NCBI GenBank assembly: GCA_013151965.1
Contig: JAADHF010000139.1
Location: 1-32,947, forward strand
Origin: Spirochaetota bacterium
GTDB lineage: Bacteria; Spirochaetota; Spirochaetia; SZUA-6
Reading direction: 5' to 3'
Length of the DNA stretch: 32,947 nt
Below are positions 9,240-18,337 of the stretch, piece by piece (the first letter of the stretch is position 1; each line of letters begins with the position of its first letter). The position numbers were made by a program, and so were the translations under genes. A model generated the notes under the pieces. That model worked only from the letters and a program-made list of their open reading frames with translations. It was not told the origin of the DNA and made no database searches.

Positions 9240-10537
9240 CGTTTAATCCTTAAGATAAAAAGGAAACTCCCCAGTATCAGAACAGTGAAGTTTGCAATCC
9301 AGATAGCAAGAAACGGAGGCAGCATCATTCTAATCCCCAATGAATGCCCGACAAATAGAAGGCTCCAGTATAAAACAGAGACAATCAGCCCTATCCCGAA
9401 TCCCACGGTTCGTCCGCTCTTTTTAGCTAAAAGCCCGGTAGGAAATGCAAAAAGTATAAAAACAAAACACGCTATGGGGATAGCGAATTTCTTATAAAAC
9501 TCAAGCTGGTAAAGCCTCAGTGTTCTGTCTGTTATCTTTCTGCTCTGCTCTCTTTTTAGTTCCTTATATAGTAAAGTAATTTCATTCTCATCCTTCTTTG
9601 TAATTGTGCTGTTATAACGCAGATCCAGAACTTTTTTAATTGTCAGCCTTAACCTGTATCTTAACTCTTCAATTTTTATTTTATTATTATCTATTCTCAG
9701 CTCCAATTCTTTCTTTTTTTTCATTATCTGTTTTATCTGTTTCCAGACATCAACAGAACTCATCTCCGCAGGACCGATACTTCCGATAGAGTAGCTGATA
9801 TTTTTCATTAAAATATTATATATCAGACTTCCGGAAGTGGCATAATCGAACGATTCGGGGTCTCCTCTTTTTATTTCAAGTATTATTACATCGGAAAGAT
9901 TTAAAGAAACAACACCCCGCTGTTTATTTTCCTTCTCCAATCTGGCTTTTTTCGCAATTATAATTCTTTTGTCTCTGTTATTCGCTCTGTCGATTATTGT
10001 AATATTATTGATTGTACTTTCATTTACGGCTCCCGTAATTATTACGGTATTCATGTATCTCTTAATTGAGTATGGTTCCAATTCTATTGCAGGATTCGTA
10101 TAGATGATTTTTCTGTATATCTTGCCCAGTTTTATATTACCGGATGGTAAAAAATAATCATTCGTAATAAAAGAGGCAGCGGAAAATATTATACCGAGGA
10201 AGAGTAAAGGCAGCAGTATTCTGGAAAGAGATATTCCTGCAGCCTGAAACGCAAGTATTTCATTGTCCGATGATAACCGGCCGACGGCCATCAGTGCACC
10301 CACAAGAGAACCGAAGGGAAAAGAAAATGCAATAAAAATAGGAGTGGAATATATTATTAAACGTATGACATCCCAGAAAGGAACTCTCTTTGAAAATATC
10401 TGTTCCGCCATCACCAGTATTTGATTTATAAAAAATATTATAAAGAAAAACAGAAATGCAATGACGAATGACAGAAAAAATTCTTTTGAGATATAGATAT
10501 ATGTAGATAAATATCTTCTATTCCCTGATATCTTCAT
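9236..10537 (-). CDS. lptF: LptF-type permease of the lipopolysaccharide exporter with an extra helical segment
   Basis: 433 residues, longer than the roughly 360 of E. coli LptF. Three N-terminal membrane helices (about 20-125) include the conserved VGRLSSDNEILAFQAAGISL. A periplasmic jellyroll (about 150-260) follows, then a lysine- and glutamate-rich, probably coiled-coil stretch (about 262-348), then three helices from 351 with the family sequence FYKKFAIPIACFVFILFAFP. The extra length is mostly that helical stretch. It pairs with LptG in moving lipopolysaccharide-like lipid to the outer membrane. The ATG lies inside the end of the upstream lipoprotein gene (20-base overlap), and the stop overlaps lptG. 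Confidence 0.9.
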   Translation of the reverse strand: MKISGNRRYLSTYIYISKEFFLSFVIAFLFFFIIFFINQILVMAEQIFSKRVPFWDVIRLIIYSTPIFIAFSFPFGSLVGALMAVGRLSSDNEILAFQAAGISLSRILLPLLFLGIIFSAASFITNDYFLPSGNIKLGKIYRKIIYTNPAIELEPYSIKRYMNTVIITGAVNESTINNITIIDRANNRDKRIIIAKKARLEKENKQRGVVSLNLSDVIILEIKRGDPESFDYATSGSLIYNILMKNISYSIGSIGPAEMSSVDVWKQIKQIMKKKKELELRIDNNKIKIEELRYRLRLTIKKVLDLRYNSTITKKDENEITLLYKELKREQSRKITDRTLRLYQLEFYKKFAIPIACFVFILFAFPTGLLAKKSGRTVGFGIGLIVSVLYWSLLFVGHSLGIRMMLPPFLAIWIANFTVLILGSFLFILRIKR

Positions 10538-12107
10538 AAAATATCATTATCCCCATTCCAAGAGTTCCGAAAATTACAAGCGGCTGCTCATAAGCGGCAG
10601 CAGAAATATCCAGAGAATTTAATCCGTCCTTTAATCCGAGATTCTTTACCGGAGTTTTGTTCCTGCCGAAAAAGATAAGTCCGCCTCCGAAAGTGCCGAA
10701 ATAAAGGCCTTTTTTTGTTTTAACACTGCTTAGAATCCAGTCATCCCTTATTGAACCATTCTCTGAAGTATATCTTTCAATACGGTTTAAATTCTTTTTC
10801 CAATGATACAGGCCCTTCCCGTAAGTGCCTATCCAGAGGTTGTTGTCATCTTCGATAAGTATCGTAGTAATATTCAAAGCTGTAAACCCGGGAAATATTT
10901 TTAAGAAGCTTGTTACTTTTTTTGTTTTAAGATCGATAAAAAATAAACCCATATCCATTGTGCCGACTAAAAGATAATTGCCGTAATTATCCATACAGTT
11001 TATAAACTGCGACGGGAAATCCATTTTTTTAAAATCACGGTATCCGCTCTCATGTCCGAACCACAGACCTTCCCCGAGAGTGCCTATATAAAGTATTCCA
11101 TTGATATTTTTAATAGTTTCGATTTTAACGGATTTCGGTTTACTGAATTTATCAATCCCATGCCATCCGGATGATGCCTTGGAATAATAGGATAAGCCGT
11201 TATAACTACCCACCCATACTCTTTTTTTCGTTACTTCAATTGTCCGTATGGTCTTAGGAACCAGACTTTTCTCACCTTCCTTAAAAACCCTGCTTCTTTC
11301 CATACTGACATTATACCGGGCTATACCTCCGTTCCATGTTCCGATCCATAAATCATCTCCGTCGGCCGCTACAGCGGAAACATTACCGTCATCGATACCG
11401 ATTATTTCAGATGAAAGATACTCCCATTCAAGATTTTTTTTTAATCTTTCATATACCGCCCTGTTTTCGGCTGTTAACGTTGCCGCTCCTGTTTTAAGAA
11501 AGTAGTACCTTGCAAGATGGAGATTATTCTTTTGATAGTAATTAATATCAGCTATTCGCAGATAGATATTAGAAATATCATTATTATTCTTTTCTTCCAA
11601 TGCTTTTAAATAATAATTGAGGGATTCATCGAACAGCCGTTCTCCATATAAAAGATCTGCAAGCATTACCAGGGTTTTAAAGTAAACAGCATCGAAATAA
11701 TCATTCTCTTTATAACGGGAAAGAATCTTTTTAAAGAAATATCTTGCTCTGTAAGGTTCTTTTAATTTAAGCTCTGCCCTGCCGCTTAGAAAAAGGGCCT
11801 GTAATATTTCCCTTGAATCCGGATATTCGATCCGTAATTTTCTTGTTAACGAGAGACATTTTGCATATTTGCCGGCTTTAAATTCATCCTTTGCCTTCTG
11901 CAGCAGTTCCATGCTGTTAACTGCGGGTTGTTTTTCCTTATTCGGTCCTGTTGGGAAGGATTGTTTTACTCTATTAGTTTTTTCGGATATAGAGGTTCTG
12001 TCACCGCTTCCGGATAATATTACTGATGCCGGCTTATTTTCGGGTACCGTTCTGCATGAAACCGTATAGAAACTTGCAATTATTACAAATATAAATAGAT
12101 ACTTCAT
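10518..12107 (-). CDS. Lipoprotein with helical TPR-like repeats and a seven-bladed beta-propeller
   Basis: 529 residues. The N-terminus is a lipoprotein signal: hydrophobic residues 4-14, then TVSC with C18 as the lipidated cysteine (a relaxed lipobox, common in spirochaetes). Residues about 65-225 are helical repeats resembling TPR or outer-membrane assembly lipoproteins (AGKYAKCLSLTRKL, YRARYFFKKILSRY). From about 235 there are seven propeller-type repeats with the core W/Y-x-G-T: DLWIGTWNGG, RVWVGSYNGL, LYIGTLGEGL, LLVGTMDMGL, NLWIGTYGKGL, LYFGTFGGGL and VIFGTLGMGI. This repeat resembles the extracellular propellers of hybrid two-component sensors. It overlaps dut by 4 bases and lptF by 20, so it is tied to lipopolysaccharide transport genes. 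Exact function unknown. Confidence 0.8.
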   Translation of the reverse strand: MKYLFIFVIIASFYTVSCRTVPENKPASVILSGSGDRTSISEKTNRVKQSFPTGPNKEKQPAVNSMELLQKAKDEFKAGKYAKCLSLTRKLRIEYPDSREILQALFLSGRAELKLKEPYRARYFFKKILSRYKENDYFDAVYFKTLVMLADLLYGERLFDESLNYYLKALEEKNNNDISNIYLRIADINYYQKNNLHLARYYFLKTGAATLTAENRAVYERLKKNLEWEYLSSEIIGIDDGNVSAVAADGDDLWIGTWNGGIARYNVSMERSRVFKEGEKSLVPKTIRTIEVTKKRVWVGSYNGLSYYSKASSGWHGIDKFSKPKSVKIETIKNINGILYIGTLGEGLWFGHESGYRDFKKMDFPSQFINCMDNYGNYLLVGTMDMGLFFIDLKTKKVTSFLKIFPGFTALNITTILIEDDNNLWIGTYGKGLYHWKKNLNRIERYTSENGSIRDDWILSSVKTKKGLYFGTFGGGLIFFGRNKTPVKNLGLKDGLNSLDISAAAYEQPLVIFGTLGMGIMIFYEDIRE

Positions 12108-12550
12108 TCACCTCTATACCCGGTCGATCCGAACCCGCCCTTATCCCTCTTTGTTGATGATATTTCGGATACTGCCTTAAAAACACCTTTTACTACAGGA
12201 GTAAAAATAATCTGTGCAATTCTGTCACCGTTATGAACCTTAAAACTGCTTTCTCCCAGGTTAATCAATAAAACCTTTATTTCGCCTCTGTAATCAGCAT
12301 CGATCGTACCGGGTGCATTTAAGAGTGTCAGGCCGTATTTGGCTGCAAGCCCGGAACGCGGTCTTACCTGCGCTTCATATCCCTCTGGTATCTCGAGATA
12401 AATACCAGTAGGAACAAGATGCCTTTTCCCGGGTTCTATTACAATATCCCGGCTGATGTTTGCAAAAAGATCGGCACCTGATGCAGAATACGATTTATAG
12501 ACAGGCTCATTACCGCCTTCTGATTTATAAGAAACTTCAATCTTCTCCAT
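12104..12550 (-). CDS. dut: dUTP diphosphatase (trimeric dUTPase)
   Basis: 148 residues, the usual length. It hydrolyses dUTP to dUMP and pyrophosphate, keeping uracil out of DNA. The five family motifs are in order: SGADLFA (24-30), PRSGLAAKYG (64-73), NAPGTIDADYRGE with the catalytic D84, GDRIAQIIF (108-116) and the C-terminal arm RDKGGFGSTG (135-144) that closes over the nucleotide. The C-terminal arm overlaps the start of the lipoprotein gene by 4 bases. The M16 peptidase gene lies 24 bases upstream. A dut gene after pnp and an M16 peptidase is common in several phyla. Confidence 0.97.
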   Translation of the reverse strand: MEKIEVSYKSEGGNEPVYKSYSASGADLFANISRDIVIEPGKRHLVPTGIYLEIPEGYEAQVRPRSGLAAKYGLTLLNAPGTIDADYRGEIKVLLINLGESSFKVHNGDRIAQIIFTPVVKGVFKAVSEISSTKRDKGGFGSTGYRGE

Positions 12551-12574
12551 AATAATTGCTCCGGGATGTTTTTT

Positions 12575-13834
12575 TTAAAGAAAATATTTATTCTCTCTGA
12601 TTATTTTTGTTTTGCCTTTCCCATAGACAAGTAAATTAAAATGGTTTTCCGTCATAATTTTTTTTACTAAATTATCCACTCTTTTCTTGTCGACGTTATT
12701 GATTTGATCCATTGATTCTTTAAAACCGAATATTCTTCCGCGTAAAATATACTGTCTTGCCAGACGTTTCATACGTGTTTCCATGTCTTCTCTTGCAATA
12801 GTAATACTGCCGATAAGATGCGTCTTAGCATCGTTGATTTCTTCTTTTGAGGGTGCCTCATTCGTTACCTTTTTTATTTCTTCTTTAAGCGAGCGAAGCA
12901 GCTTTTCCAGGTCCGATGGGGTTGTGCTTACATATATTGTCCAGACAGCCACATCAGAAAAATATGCTCTAAAAGAATATACCGTATAGCACAGTCCTTT
13001 TCCTTCCCGCAGAACCTGAAAGAGTCTCGAGCTTATAGATTCCCCGAATAGAGTACTGAAAACAACCATATCATAGTATTCTTCCAGAAGAGGAGATGGT
13101 TTATATACCGTGCCTGTATATACATGAACCTGGTTGAATTTACTTTTAATCTGTTTGGCAAAATTATAATTTTCCGGCACCGCCCTTGCAATATTATATT
13201 TTTCCTGCTGTAAAACACCAATCCTGTTCTCGAGAAGTAAATACACGCTGTCTATATCGATATTACCTGCTACGGAAATAACAAGATTCGACGGATGGTA
13301 TTTTTTTTTATAGTAATGCAGAAGTTTTTCTCTTGAAATACCGCGTATATCCGCTTCTTCACCGGTAATTTTTCTGGAAAGCGGATGGTTGTCCCACAAT
13401 AATTTCATATAAAGCTCATGAGCTTTTTCATCCGGTGAATCTTCGATTGAATGAATTTCGTTTAAAACGACGAGCATCTCTTTATTCAATTCACGTTCAT
13501 CAAATTTTGAGTGCACTATCATATCCGTGAGAACATCAACTGCTGTTTCCGTGCTGTCTTTTGGAATCGTACAGTAAAAACAGGTTGCTTCCTTTTCAGT
13601 AAAAGCATTTATAAGCCCGCCGACTCTGTCTATTTCCTGAGCGATTTTATATGCAGAACGTTTTTCAGTTCCCTTAAAGAGCATATGTTCCAGAAAATGT
13701 GAATATCCGTGCTCTTCTCCGGTTTCGTCCCTTGAACCATGAGGATACCAGAATCCTATCGAAACAGTGCCTGTTGTTTTAACCCGCTCAAACAGAACTG
13801 CCGCACCATTTGATAGTTTTCTGGTCTCTATCAC
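12575..13834 (-). CDS. M16-family zinc metallopeptidase (processing-peptidase-like)
   Basis: 419 residues, a normal single-chain M16B size. The inverted zinc motif is complete: H46-F-L-E49-H50 in YSHFLEHMLFKGT, with the third ligand E126 in LNEIHSIED, 76 residues after H50. The family sequence GGLINAFTEKEATCFYC lies between. The second, inactive half-domain follows, with EGKGLCYTVYSF typical of the substrate-binding region. The start is GTG at 13832-13834 with GGAG about 8 bases before it. It follows the pnp 3' part by 2 bases, the same arrangement known in Bacillus and others. The substrate is unknown; M16 members often degrade peptides or signal sequences. Confidence 0.93.
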   Translation of the reverse strand: MIETRKLSNGAAVLFERVKTTGTVSIGFWYPHGSRDETGEEHGYSHFLEHMLFKGTEKRSAYKIAQEIDRVGGLINAFTEKEATCFYCTIPKDSTETAVDVLTDMIVHSKFDERELNKEMLVVLNEIHSIEDSPDEKAHELYMKLLWDNHPLSRKITGEEADIRGISREKLLHYYKKKYHPSNLVISVAGNIDIDSVYLLLENRIGVLQQEKYNIARAVPENYNFAKQIKSKFNQVHVYTGTVYKPSPLLEEYYDMVVFSTLFGESISSRLFQVLREGKGLCYTVYSFRAYFSDVAVWTIYVSTTPSDLEKLLRSLKEEIKKVTNEAPSKEEINDAKTHLIGSITIAREDMETRMKRLARQYILRGRIFGFKESMDQINNVDKKRVDNLVKKIMTENHFNLLVYGKGKTKIIRENKYFL

Positions 13835-13836
13835 TT

Positions 13837-14409
13837 CTATCTCCGGTGAGGTTTGTTGTCTGATCGCCTGTCATGATTATCACGGTGAGATGAATTATCT
13901 TTTTCAGTATTATCGGAACTATTATCCGCTTCATTCTCATTTGCATCCCTGATACTTAAATTCACCCTGCCCATCCTGTCTATCTCTATTAATTTAACTT
14001 TAACTTCCTGGCCTTCTTTAAGTACGTCCGTTACGGACTGGACGTGTCTGTTTGATAATTTGGAAATATGGCATAATCCTTCCTTGCCGGGGAGGTATTC
14101 GATGAATGCTCCGAAATCGACAATACGTTTCACGGTACCTGCATATATTGTACCGACAACCGGCTCTTCCAATAAGCTTTCTATGATATGACGTGCTTCT
14201 TCCGCACCTTCTTTTTCCCTGCAATAGATTAGAAGATCACCGCTGTCCTCTATATTAATGGTAGCTCCGGTTTTTTCGGATATGCCTTTAATCACCTTGC
14301 CGCCGGATCCTATAACAGCCCCTATTTTGTCAGGATCGATATGCATCGATATGATTTTGGGAGCAAAATCCGATATCGAGCTTCTCGGCTGTTCGATTGT
14401 CCGGTTCAT
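13837..14409 (-). CDS. pnp: Polynucleotide phosphorylase, C-terminal part (KH and S1 domains), out of frame with the catalytic part
   Basis: 190 residues. Residues 1-15 continue the PNPase linker ([17 protein letters not shown]). A KH domain (about 17-75) has the motif [15 protein letters not shown], and an S1 domain (about 83-155) has [19 protein letters not shown] charged histidine- and asparagine-rich tail follows. In complete PNPases these domains hold RNA for the catalytic ring. The frame is +1 relative to the upstream catalytic part, and the two overlap by 80 bases. The ATG could start a separate protein, but the nearest purine-rich sequence (GGAAGGAAGG) ends about 15 bases upstream, too far for good initiation. 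It is either one gene with a frameshift, a split gene, or a sequence error. Confidence 0.85.
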   Translation of the reverse strand: MNRTIEQPRSSISDFAPKIISMHIDPDKIGAVIGSGGKVIKGISEKTGATINIEDSGDLLIYCREKEGAEEARHIIESLLEEPVVGTIYAGTVKRIVDFGAFIEYLPGKEGLCHISKLSNRHVQSVTDVLKEGQEVKVKLIEIDRMGRVNLSIRDANENEADNSSDNTEKDNSSHRDNHDRRSDNKPHRR

Positions 14410-16006
14410 TATTAAGAATATGTTTCCTTCCTTCCCTTGCCTGTCCTAAAGCTTTGGAAAGTATGGAATAGTCAACACCTGCTATTTTGATATCCATCTG
14501 GAAAGCTGTTATGCCGTCTTCGGTTCCGGCAACTTTAAAATCCATGTCGCCGAGATGATCTTCTTCTCCGAGTATATCAGACAGGATAACAAAGCGTTCG
14601 CCTTCCGTAACAAGACCCATAGCAATTCCTGCAACCGATTTTTTAACCGGAACACCTGCGTTTAATAAACTCAAAGTTCCTCCGCACACGGTAGCCATGG
14701 AAGAAGATCCATTGGATTCCAGTACTTCCGACACTATCCTGATAGTATACGGAAACTCTTCCTTCGACGGAAGTACAGCCGATAAAGCCCTTTCGGCAAG
14801 GTGTCCGTGACCTATCTCTCTTCTGCCTGTAAAGAGTCTCTTCGTTTCACCAACCGAATAGGGCGGAAAATTATAGTGAAGCATAAATGTTTTTCGCGTA
14901 TCACCTTCGATATTATCCATAATCTGTTCATCATATACCGTTCCGAGTGTAGTCACAGCCAGTGCCTGGGTCTCTCCTCTTGTGAAGAGTGCAGAACCAT
15001 GAGTACGGGGAAGTACATCGATTTCGCAGGTTATACTTCGTATATCTTCCGACTTTCTTCCGTCGGTTCTGATACCTTTTTCGAGAATGGATTTGCGTAC
15101 GATTTCCGATTCCATTTCTTCGAATAACTGATAAACATATTTCTCCTGGTTTTCCTCTAATTTTTCTTCAAACTGTTCAAGTGTATTTTCTCTGACCTGT
15201 TTTATTGCCTTTGAACGATTGTGTTTACCGGACACGAAACATGCTTCTTCCAGTTTAGAGTAAGCCCATTCTCTTATTTCATCTTTTAAGGAAAATTGTT
15301 CTTCTTCTTCAGAAATTACAATTTTTTCCTTTCCTGCCAGTTCTGCAAGTTTAATCTGTATTTTACAGATTTCCTTAATATATTTATGAGCCTCTTTAAT
15401 TGCATCCAGAAGAATATCTTCCGATACTTCCTTTGCTCCGCCTTCGACCATTGTGATTCCTGCTTCGGTACCGGAGACAATAATATCAAGCTTACTCTCC
15501 CCTATCTGATCGAATGTAGGATTTATAATAAAATTATCATCCAGATAAGCAACCCTTACAGTACCTATCGGCCCGTCGAAAGGAATATCGGAAATCATAA
15601 CAGCAGCGGAAGATGCCGCCATCGCAATAATATCAGGCGGATTCACCTGATCAGTGGAAATTGTTGTCGGTATAACCTGTATCTCTCTTTTAAACTTTTT
15701 GGAAAAAAGAGGCCGCATAGGACGGTCTATCTGTCTGGAAACAAGAATCTCCTTATCTTTTGGTCTTCCTTCCCTTTTTATAAATCCTCCCGGTATCTTG
15801 CCGGCAGCGTAGTATTTTTCATTATAGTCAACGGAAAGCGGCACATAATCGAGATTTTCCACCTCTCTGTCGGAACAGCAGACAGTGGCAAGCACCACGG
15901 AACCTGCATATCTTGCAAGAACAGCGCCATTTGCCTGCTTTGCCATTCTACCTGTTTCAAGTACCAAATCATCTTCGCCAATGCGAAGTTTTACCTGATG
16001 TATCAT
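14330..16006 (-). CDS. pnp: Polynucleotide phosphorylase, catalytic N-terminal part (frameshifted before the KH domain)
   Basis: 558 residues in this frame, against about 700 for complete PNPase. The two RNase PH folds (about 12-145 and 325-530) and the helical domain between them are intact. The RNA-binding FFRR-like loop region ([11 protein letters not shown]) and catalytic D483 and D489 ([14 protein letters not shown]) are present, so phosphorolysis of RNA could work. Family similarity continues through REGRKHIL (to residue 531), then the frame runs for 27 unrelated residues to a stop at 14330. The proper continuation is in the +1 frame starting at the ATG 14407-14409. It follows rpsO by 15 bases, the usual rpsO-pnp pairing; an AAAGGA precedes its ATG. 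Confidence 0.93.
   Translation of the reverse strand: MIHQVKLRIGEDDLVLETGRMAKQANGAVLARYAGSVVLATVCCSDREVENLDYVPLSVDYNEKYYAAGKIPGGFIKREGRPKDKEILVSRQIDRPMRPLFSKKFKREIQVIPTTISTDQVNPPDIIAMAASSAAVMISDIPFDGPIGTVRVAYLDDNFIINPTFDQIGESKLDIIVSGTEAGITMVEGGAKEVSEDILLDAIKEAHKYIKEICKIQIKLAELAGKEKIVISEEEEQFSLKDEIREWAYSKLEEACFVSGKHNRSKAIKQVRENTLEQFEEKLEENQEKYVYQLFEEMESEIVRKSILEKGIRTDGRKSEDIRSITCEIDVLPRTHGSALFTRGETQALAVTTLGTVYDEQIMDNIEGDTRKTFMLHYNFPPYSVGETKRLFTGRREIGHGHLAERALSAVLPSKEEFPYTIRIVSEVLESNGSSSMATVCGGTLSLLNAGVPVKKSVAGIAMGLVTEGERFVILSDILGEEDHLGDMDFKVAGTEDGITAFQMDIKIAGVDYSILSKALGQAREGRKHILNNEPDNRTAEKLDIGFCSQNHIDAYRS
14405..14416 (-). other. Frameshift site within pnp
   Basis: Read on the minus strand the bases are CTT AAT AAT GAA in the frame of the catalytic part, while the KH-S1 part needs the ATG formed by the last two bases of the second AAT and the next G. 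Complete PNPases normally have two residues between HIL and the next methionine (E. coli HILGVM, Bacillus EILKQM). A two-base loss, or a two-base backward slip, would restore that spacing; a one-base forward skip would leave one residue fewer. No classical slippery heptamer is visible. Confidence 0.75.
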
Positions 16007-16021
16007 AATAATTATTTTCCT

Positions 16022-16291
16022 TTATTTTCTAAGATTCAATTTTTTAAGTATTTCTCTGTATTTTTTCAGATTTTTCTTTTTTAAATAATTTAAAAGTCTT
16101 CTTCTCTGCCCCACAAGCTGCAGAAGACCTCTGCGTGAATTATGATCCTTTTTATGAACTTTAAAATGTTCCGTAAGTTCCTCAATTCTTTTTGTAATAA
16201 GTGCAATCTGTACTTCAGTCGAGCCCGTATCCTTTTCGTTCTGGCCGAAATCTCCTATAACCTTCTCTTTTGTCTCTTTGCCTAATGACAT
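16022..16291 (-). CDS. rpsO: Ribosomal protein S15
   Basis: 89 residues, exactly the family length. S15 binds 16S rRNA early in assembly of the small subunit platform. Diagnostic sequence is present: [16 protein letters not shown] (21-36), [18 protein letters not shown] (39-56) and [14 protein letters not shown] (58-71). A GGAGG lies about 8 bases before the ATG. The start codon shares one base with the ribF stop (TAATG), and pnp follows after 15 bases. In E. coli S15 represses its own mRNA through a leader pseudoknot; here the leader lies inside ribF and no such structure can be claimed. Confidence 0.98.
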   Translation of the reverse strand: MSLGKETKEKVIGDFGQNEKDTGSTEVQIALITKRIEELTEHFKVHKKDHNSRRGLLQLVGQRRRLLNYLKKKNLKKYREILKKLNLRK

Positions 16292-17097
16292 TAAAAGAAC
16301 CTCCTGATTTTATTTTGTTTTAAAAAGAGTAATGTCTTTACTCTTGTGTTTTTCTTGCCGGTAATTATAATTCTCTGATTATCTATCTCAACCACACTCC
16401 TGTACCTTTCGCTGTTGCCATTTACAATTACCCCGAATAATCCTGAATCCGGTAGTAACTGCGGTATGCTTTCCTTTTCTATTTCCACCTTTCCGGCACC
16501 ACCGCATAATGGAATATTCTCCGGTATTTCCACAATATAACCGTAACCAAGCATTTTTGCAACAGAAACAAAATCGCCCTTACGTATTGAACTGCGTATT
16601 CGCGAGCTGCTTATTGCTTCATTCTTATACAGTACCGGCAGGATGATTTCAGTTACTATACCATATTCGGCAACATAATTTTTAAGCTCCCGGGCATCCA
16701 TTCCCTGTCTGTAACCCAGATGGAAATTAAATCCGACAACAATTTTTTTTATATCAAGCGCATCCATTAATATATGCAAAAACTGCTTCCCCGTTAGTGT
16801 ACTAAATTCCGGGGAAAAGTCAATCAGTACAATAGTATCTATTCCCATCAGCTCTAATTTCCCGGCCTTCTGTTGAAATGTAAGAATATTTCCTTTAAAA
16901 CTGTCTTTACGAATCACAGATGCCGGACTCTGTTTAAATGTCACAACAACAGGTATTAATCCGGAACAGCCGGTTACAGCATGTATCAATTTATTATGTC
17001 CTCTGTGTAAACCGTCAAACCCGCCTATTGTCACTGCCGCACCGGTATTTATTCTATAACGGGAATTTTTAAGCAATTCAAAATCTACTATCCGCAT
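16291..17097 (-). CDS. ribF: RibF-like FAD synthetase (FMN adenylyltransferase) with a degenerate riboflavin-kinase domain
   Basis: 268 residues, shorter than the usual 300-320 of bifunctional RibF. The N-terminal nucleotidyltransferase domain is well kept: the HxGH-type loop [14 protein letters not shown] (26-39), [15 protein letters not shown] (about 120-134) and the [14 protein letters not shown] motif near 163-176. This domain adenylates FMN to FAD. In the C-terminal region I cannot find the kinase signature G-x-x-x-GFPTAN or the later N-x-G-x-R-P motif; only a short beta-rich remnant is seen ([12 protein letters not shown]). Riboflavin phosphorylation may therefore be missing or done elsewhere. 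It lies between truB (14-base gap) and rpsO (1-base overlap), a common position for ribF. Confidence 0.85.
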   Translation of the reverse strand: MRIVDFELLKNSRYRINTGAAVTIGGFDGLHRGHNKLIHAVTGCSGLIPVVVTFKQSPASVIRKDSFKGNILTFQQKAGKLELMGIDTIVLIDFSPEFSTLTGKQFLHILMDALDIKKIVVGFNFHLGYRQGMDARELKNYVAEYGIVTEIILPVLYKNEAISSSRIRSSIRKGDFVSVAKMLGYGYIVEIPENIPLCGGAGKVEIEKESIPQLLPDSGLFGVIVNGNSERYRSVVEIDNQRIIITGKKNTRVKTLLFLKQNKIRRFF

Positions 17098-17111
17098 TTC
17101 TTTTCCGTTCT

Positions 17112-17993
17112 TTAATTAAATACGCTGATATATCTGTAATGGTCACCGAGATTCTTAACCATCGCCAGTATTTCTCCCTGTTTGCCGATAAGTGCCAGAA
17201 TGCTGCTTTGCAGATCTTTTTTATTAAAAAAAGATTTATCGGGAACGACTCCGTTTAAAATCTTTTTTATTCTGATTTCATCCTCTATATTTACCAGCCC
17301 GATACCGGACAATTTTGTCAGGAAACGTACCGGCTGTACAATAATACTGTTTTCGGTAAATTCTTCTAATGTAACAGCATCTTCTATTTTAAAATCGCCT
17401 ATGCCTATCCTTTTTAATGCTCTGACATATGCACATGACGATGCTTCCGCTCCCATATCACGTGCAAGAGACCTTATATAAGTTCCCTTCGAACATGTAA
17501 TATCTATTTTCAGCTCAGCATCTTTATATGTAATAAGGCTGATTTCTGAAATTCGTACTTTTCTCGAAGAAAGTATGGGGTTTTCACCCTTTAAAGCAGC
17601 CTTGTATGCCCTGACACCATTAATATGAACAGCGGAATACACAGGAGGCACCTGTTCCATTACGCCTGTGAATTTTATCGTTAAATTCATTATGGTTTCG
17701 TAACCGGGTATTCTGCCTGTTTTTACTATTTTCCCTTCCGGATCCAGTGTATCGGTTTCCTGTCCGAAAACAATAACCGCTCTATACCTTTTATCAAGTT
17801 TTGTAAAAAACGGCGCTAACCTTGTATATTTTCCGAGAAGAATAATCAGCAGGCCCCTTGCAAATTTATCCAGCGTTCCCGTATGGCCAGCCTTTTTTAT
17901 TCCAAGTCTTTTCCTTATCGTATTAACAGCCTGGAAAGAAGTAATTCCGGAAGGTTTGTTTAAAAGTACAAATCCTGAGATATCTTCCGTCAA
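17112..17993 (-). CDS. truB: tRNA pseudouridine-55 synthase
   Basis: 293 residues, normal for TruB. It isomerises U55 in the T-loop of tRNAs. The catalytic loop GHTGTLDKFARGLLIILLG carries D42. LNKPSGITSF (11-20) and the later SKGTYIRSLARDMG match the family, and the QVPPVYSAVHINGVRAYKAA segment is the conserved substrate-contact region. A C-terminal extension after about residue 225 probably forms the small PUA-like domain. The start overlaps rbfA by 4 bases (ATGA). The rbfA-truB-ribF-rpsO order is widespread in bacteria. Confidence 0.97.
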   Translation of the reverse strand: MTEDISGFVLLNKPSGITSFQAVNTIRKRLGIKKAGHTGTLDKFARGLLIILLGKYTRLAPFFTKLDKRYRAVIVFGQETDTLDPEGKIVKTGRIPGYETIMNLTIKFTGVMEQVPPVYSAVHINGVRAYKAALKGENPILSSRKVRISEISLITYKDAELKIDITCSKGTYIRSLARDMGAEASSCAYVRALKRIGIGDFKIEDAVTLEEFTENSIIVQPVRFLTKLSGIGLVNIEDEIRIKKILNGVVPDKSFFNKKDLQSSILALIGKQGEILAMVKNLGDHYRYISVFN

Positions 17994-18337
17994 GTAAGAT
18001 TTTCCTTCATTTTCTGAATCAGTTTAAAGCCCTTTTCTATGGATTCGTCCAGAATAAAACGCAGCTGGGGAATAGTTTTTAATCTGATACGCCTGCCCAA
18101 TAAGCCCCTTATAAACCCGGAGGCATGATTAAGTGTGTCCACTATAGTGACAAATGTTTCCCTGTCTCCATAATATGAAATATAAACTTTTGCAAATCCC
18201 AGATCTTTCGAAACCCTTATTTCCGTGATACTGAGCAGCTTGCTGATCCTCGGATCTTTAAGATCTTCTTTAAGAATAATATTGCTTATCTCTTCCAAAA
18301 GCAGACTCTCAACTTTTCTTATTCTAACTTCTGACAT
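17990..18337 (-). CDS. rbfA: Ribosome-binding factor A
   Basis: 115 residues, the usual size. RbfA is a KH-like protein that helps mature the 5' end region of 16S rRNA in the 30S subunit. Visible family features are the N-terminal helix RKVESLLLEEISNIILKEDL, the DPRIS segment, VSKDLGFAKVYIS, the kinked helix around NHASGFIRGLLGRRI and PQLRFILDESIEKG at the end. It overlaps infB by 14 bases and truB by 4. GGAGG lies close before the ATG. Together with RimP, NusA and IF2 it forms the classic expression-factor operon. Confidence 0.97.
   Translation of the reverse strand: MSEVRIRKVESLLLEEISNIILKEDLKDPRISKLLSITEIRVSKDLGFAKVYISYYGDRETFVTIVDTLNHASGFIRGLLGRRIRLKTIPQLRFILDESIEKGFKLIQKMKENLT

Noticed and set aside
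15296..16084. A 262-codon open frame on the plus strand
   Set aside because: It lies wholly opposite pnp and rpsO, starts without a ribosome-binding site, and its product is low in family-like sequence and rich in F, N, Y and C, as expected for the antisense of an AT-rich gene.
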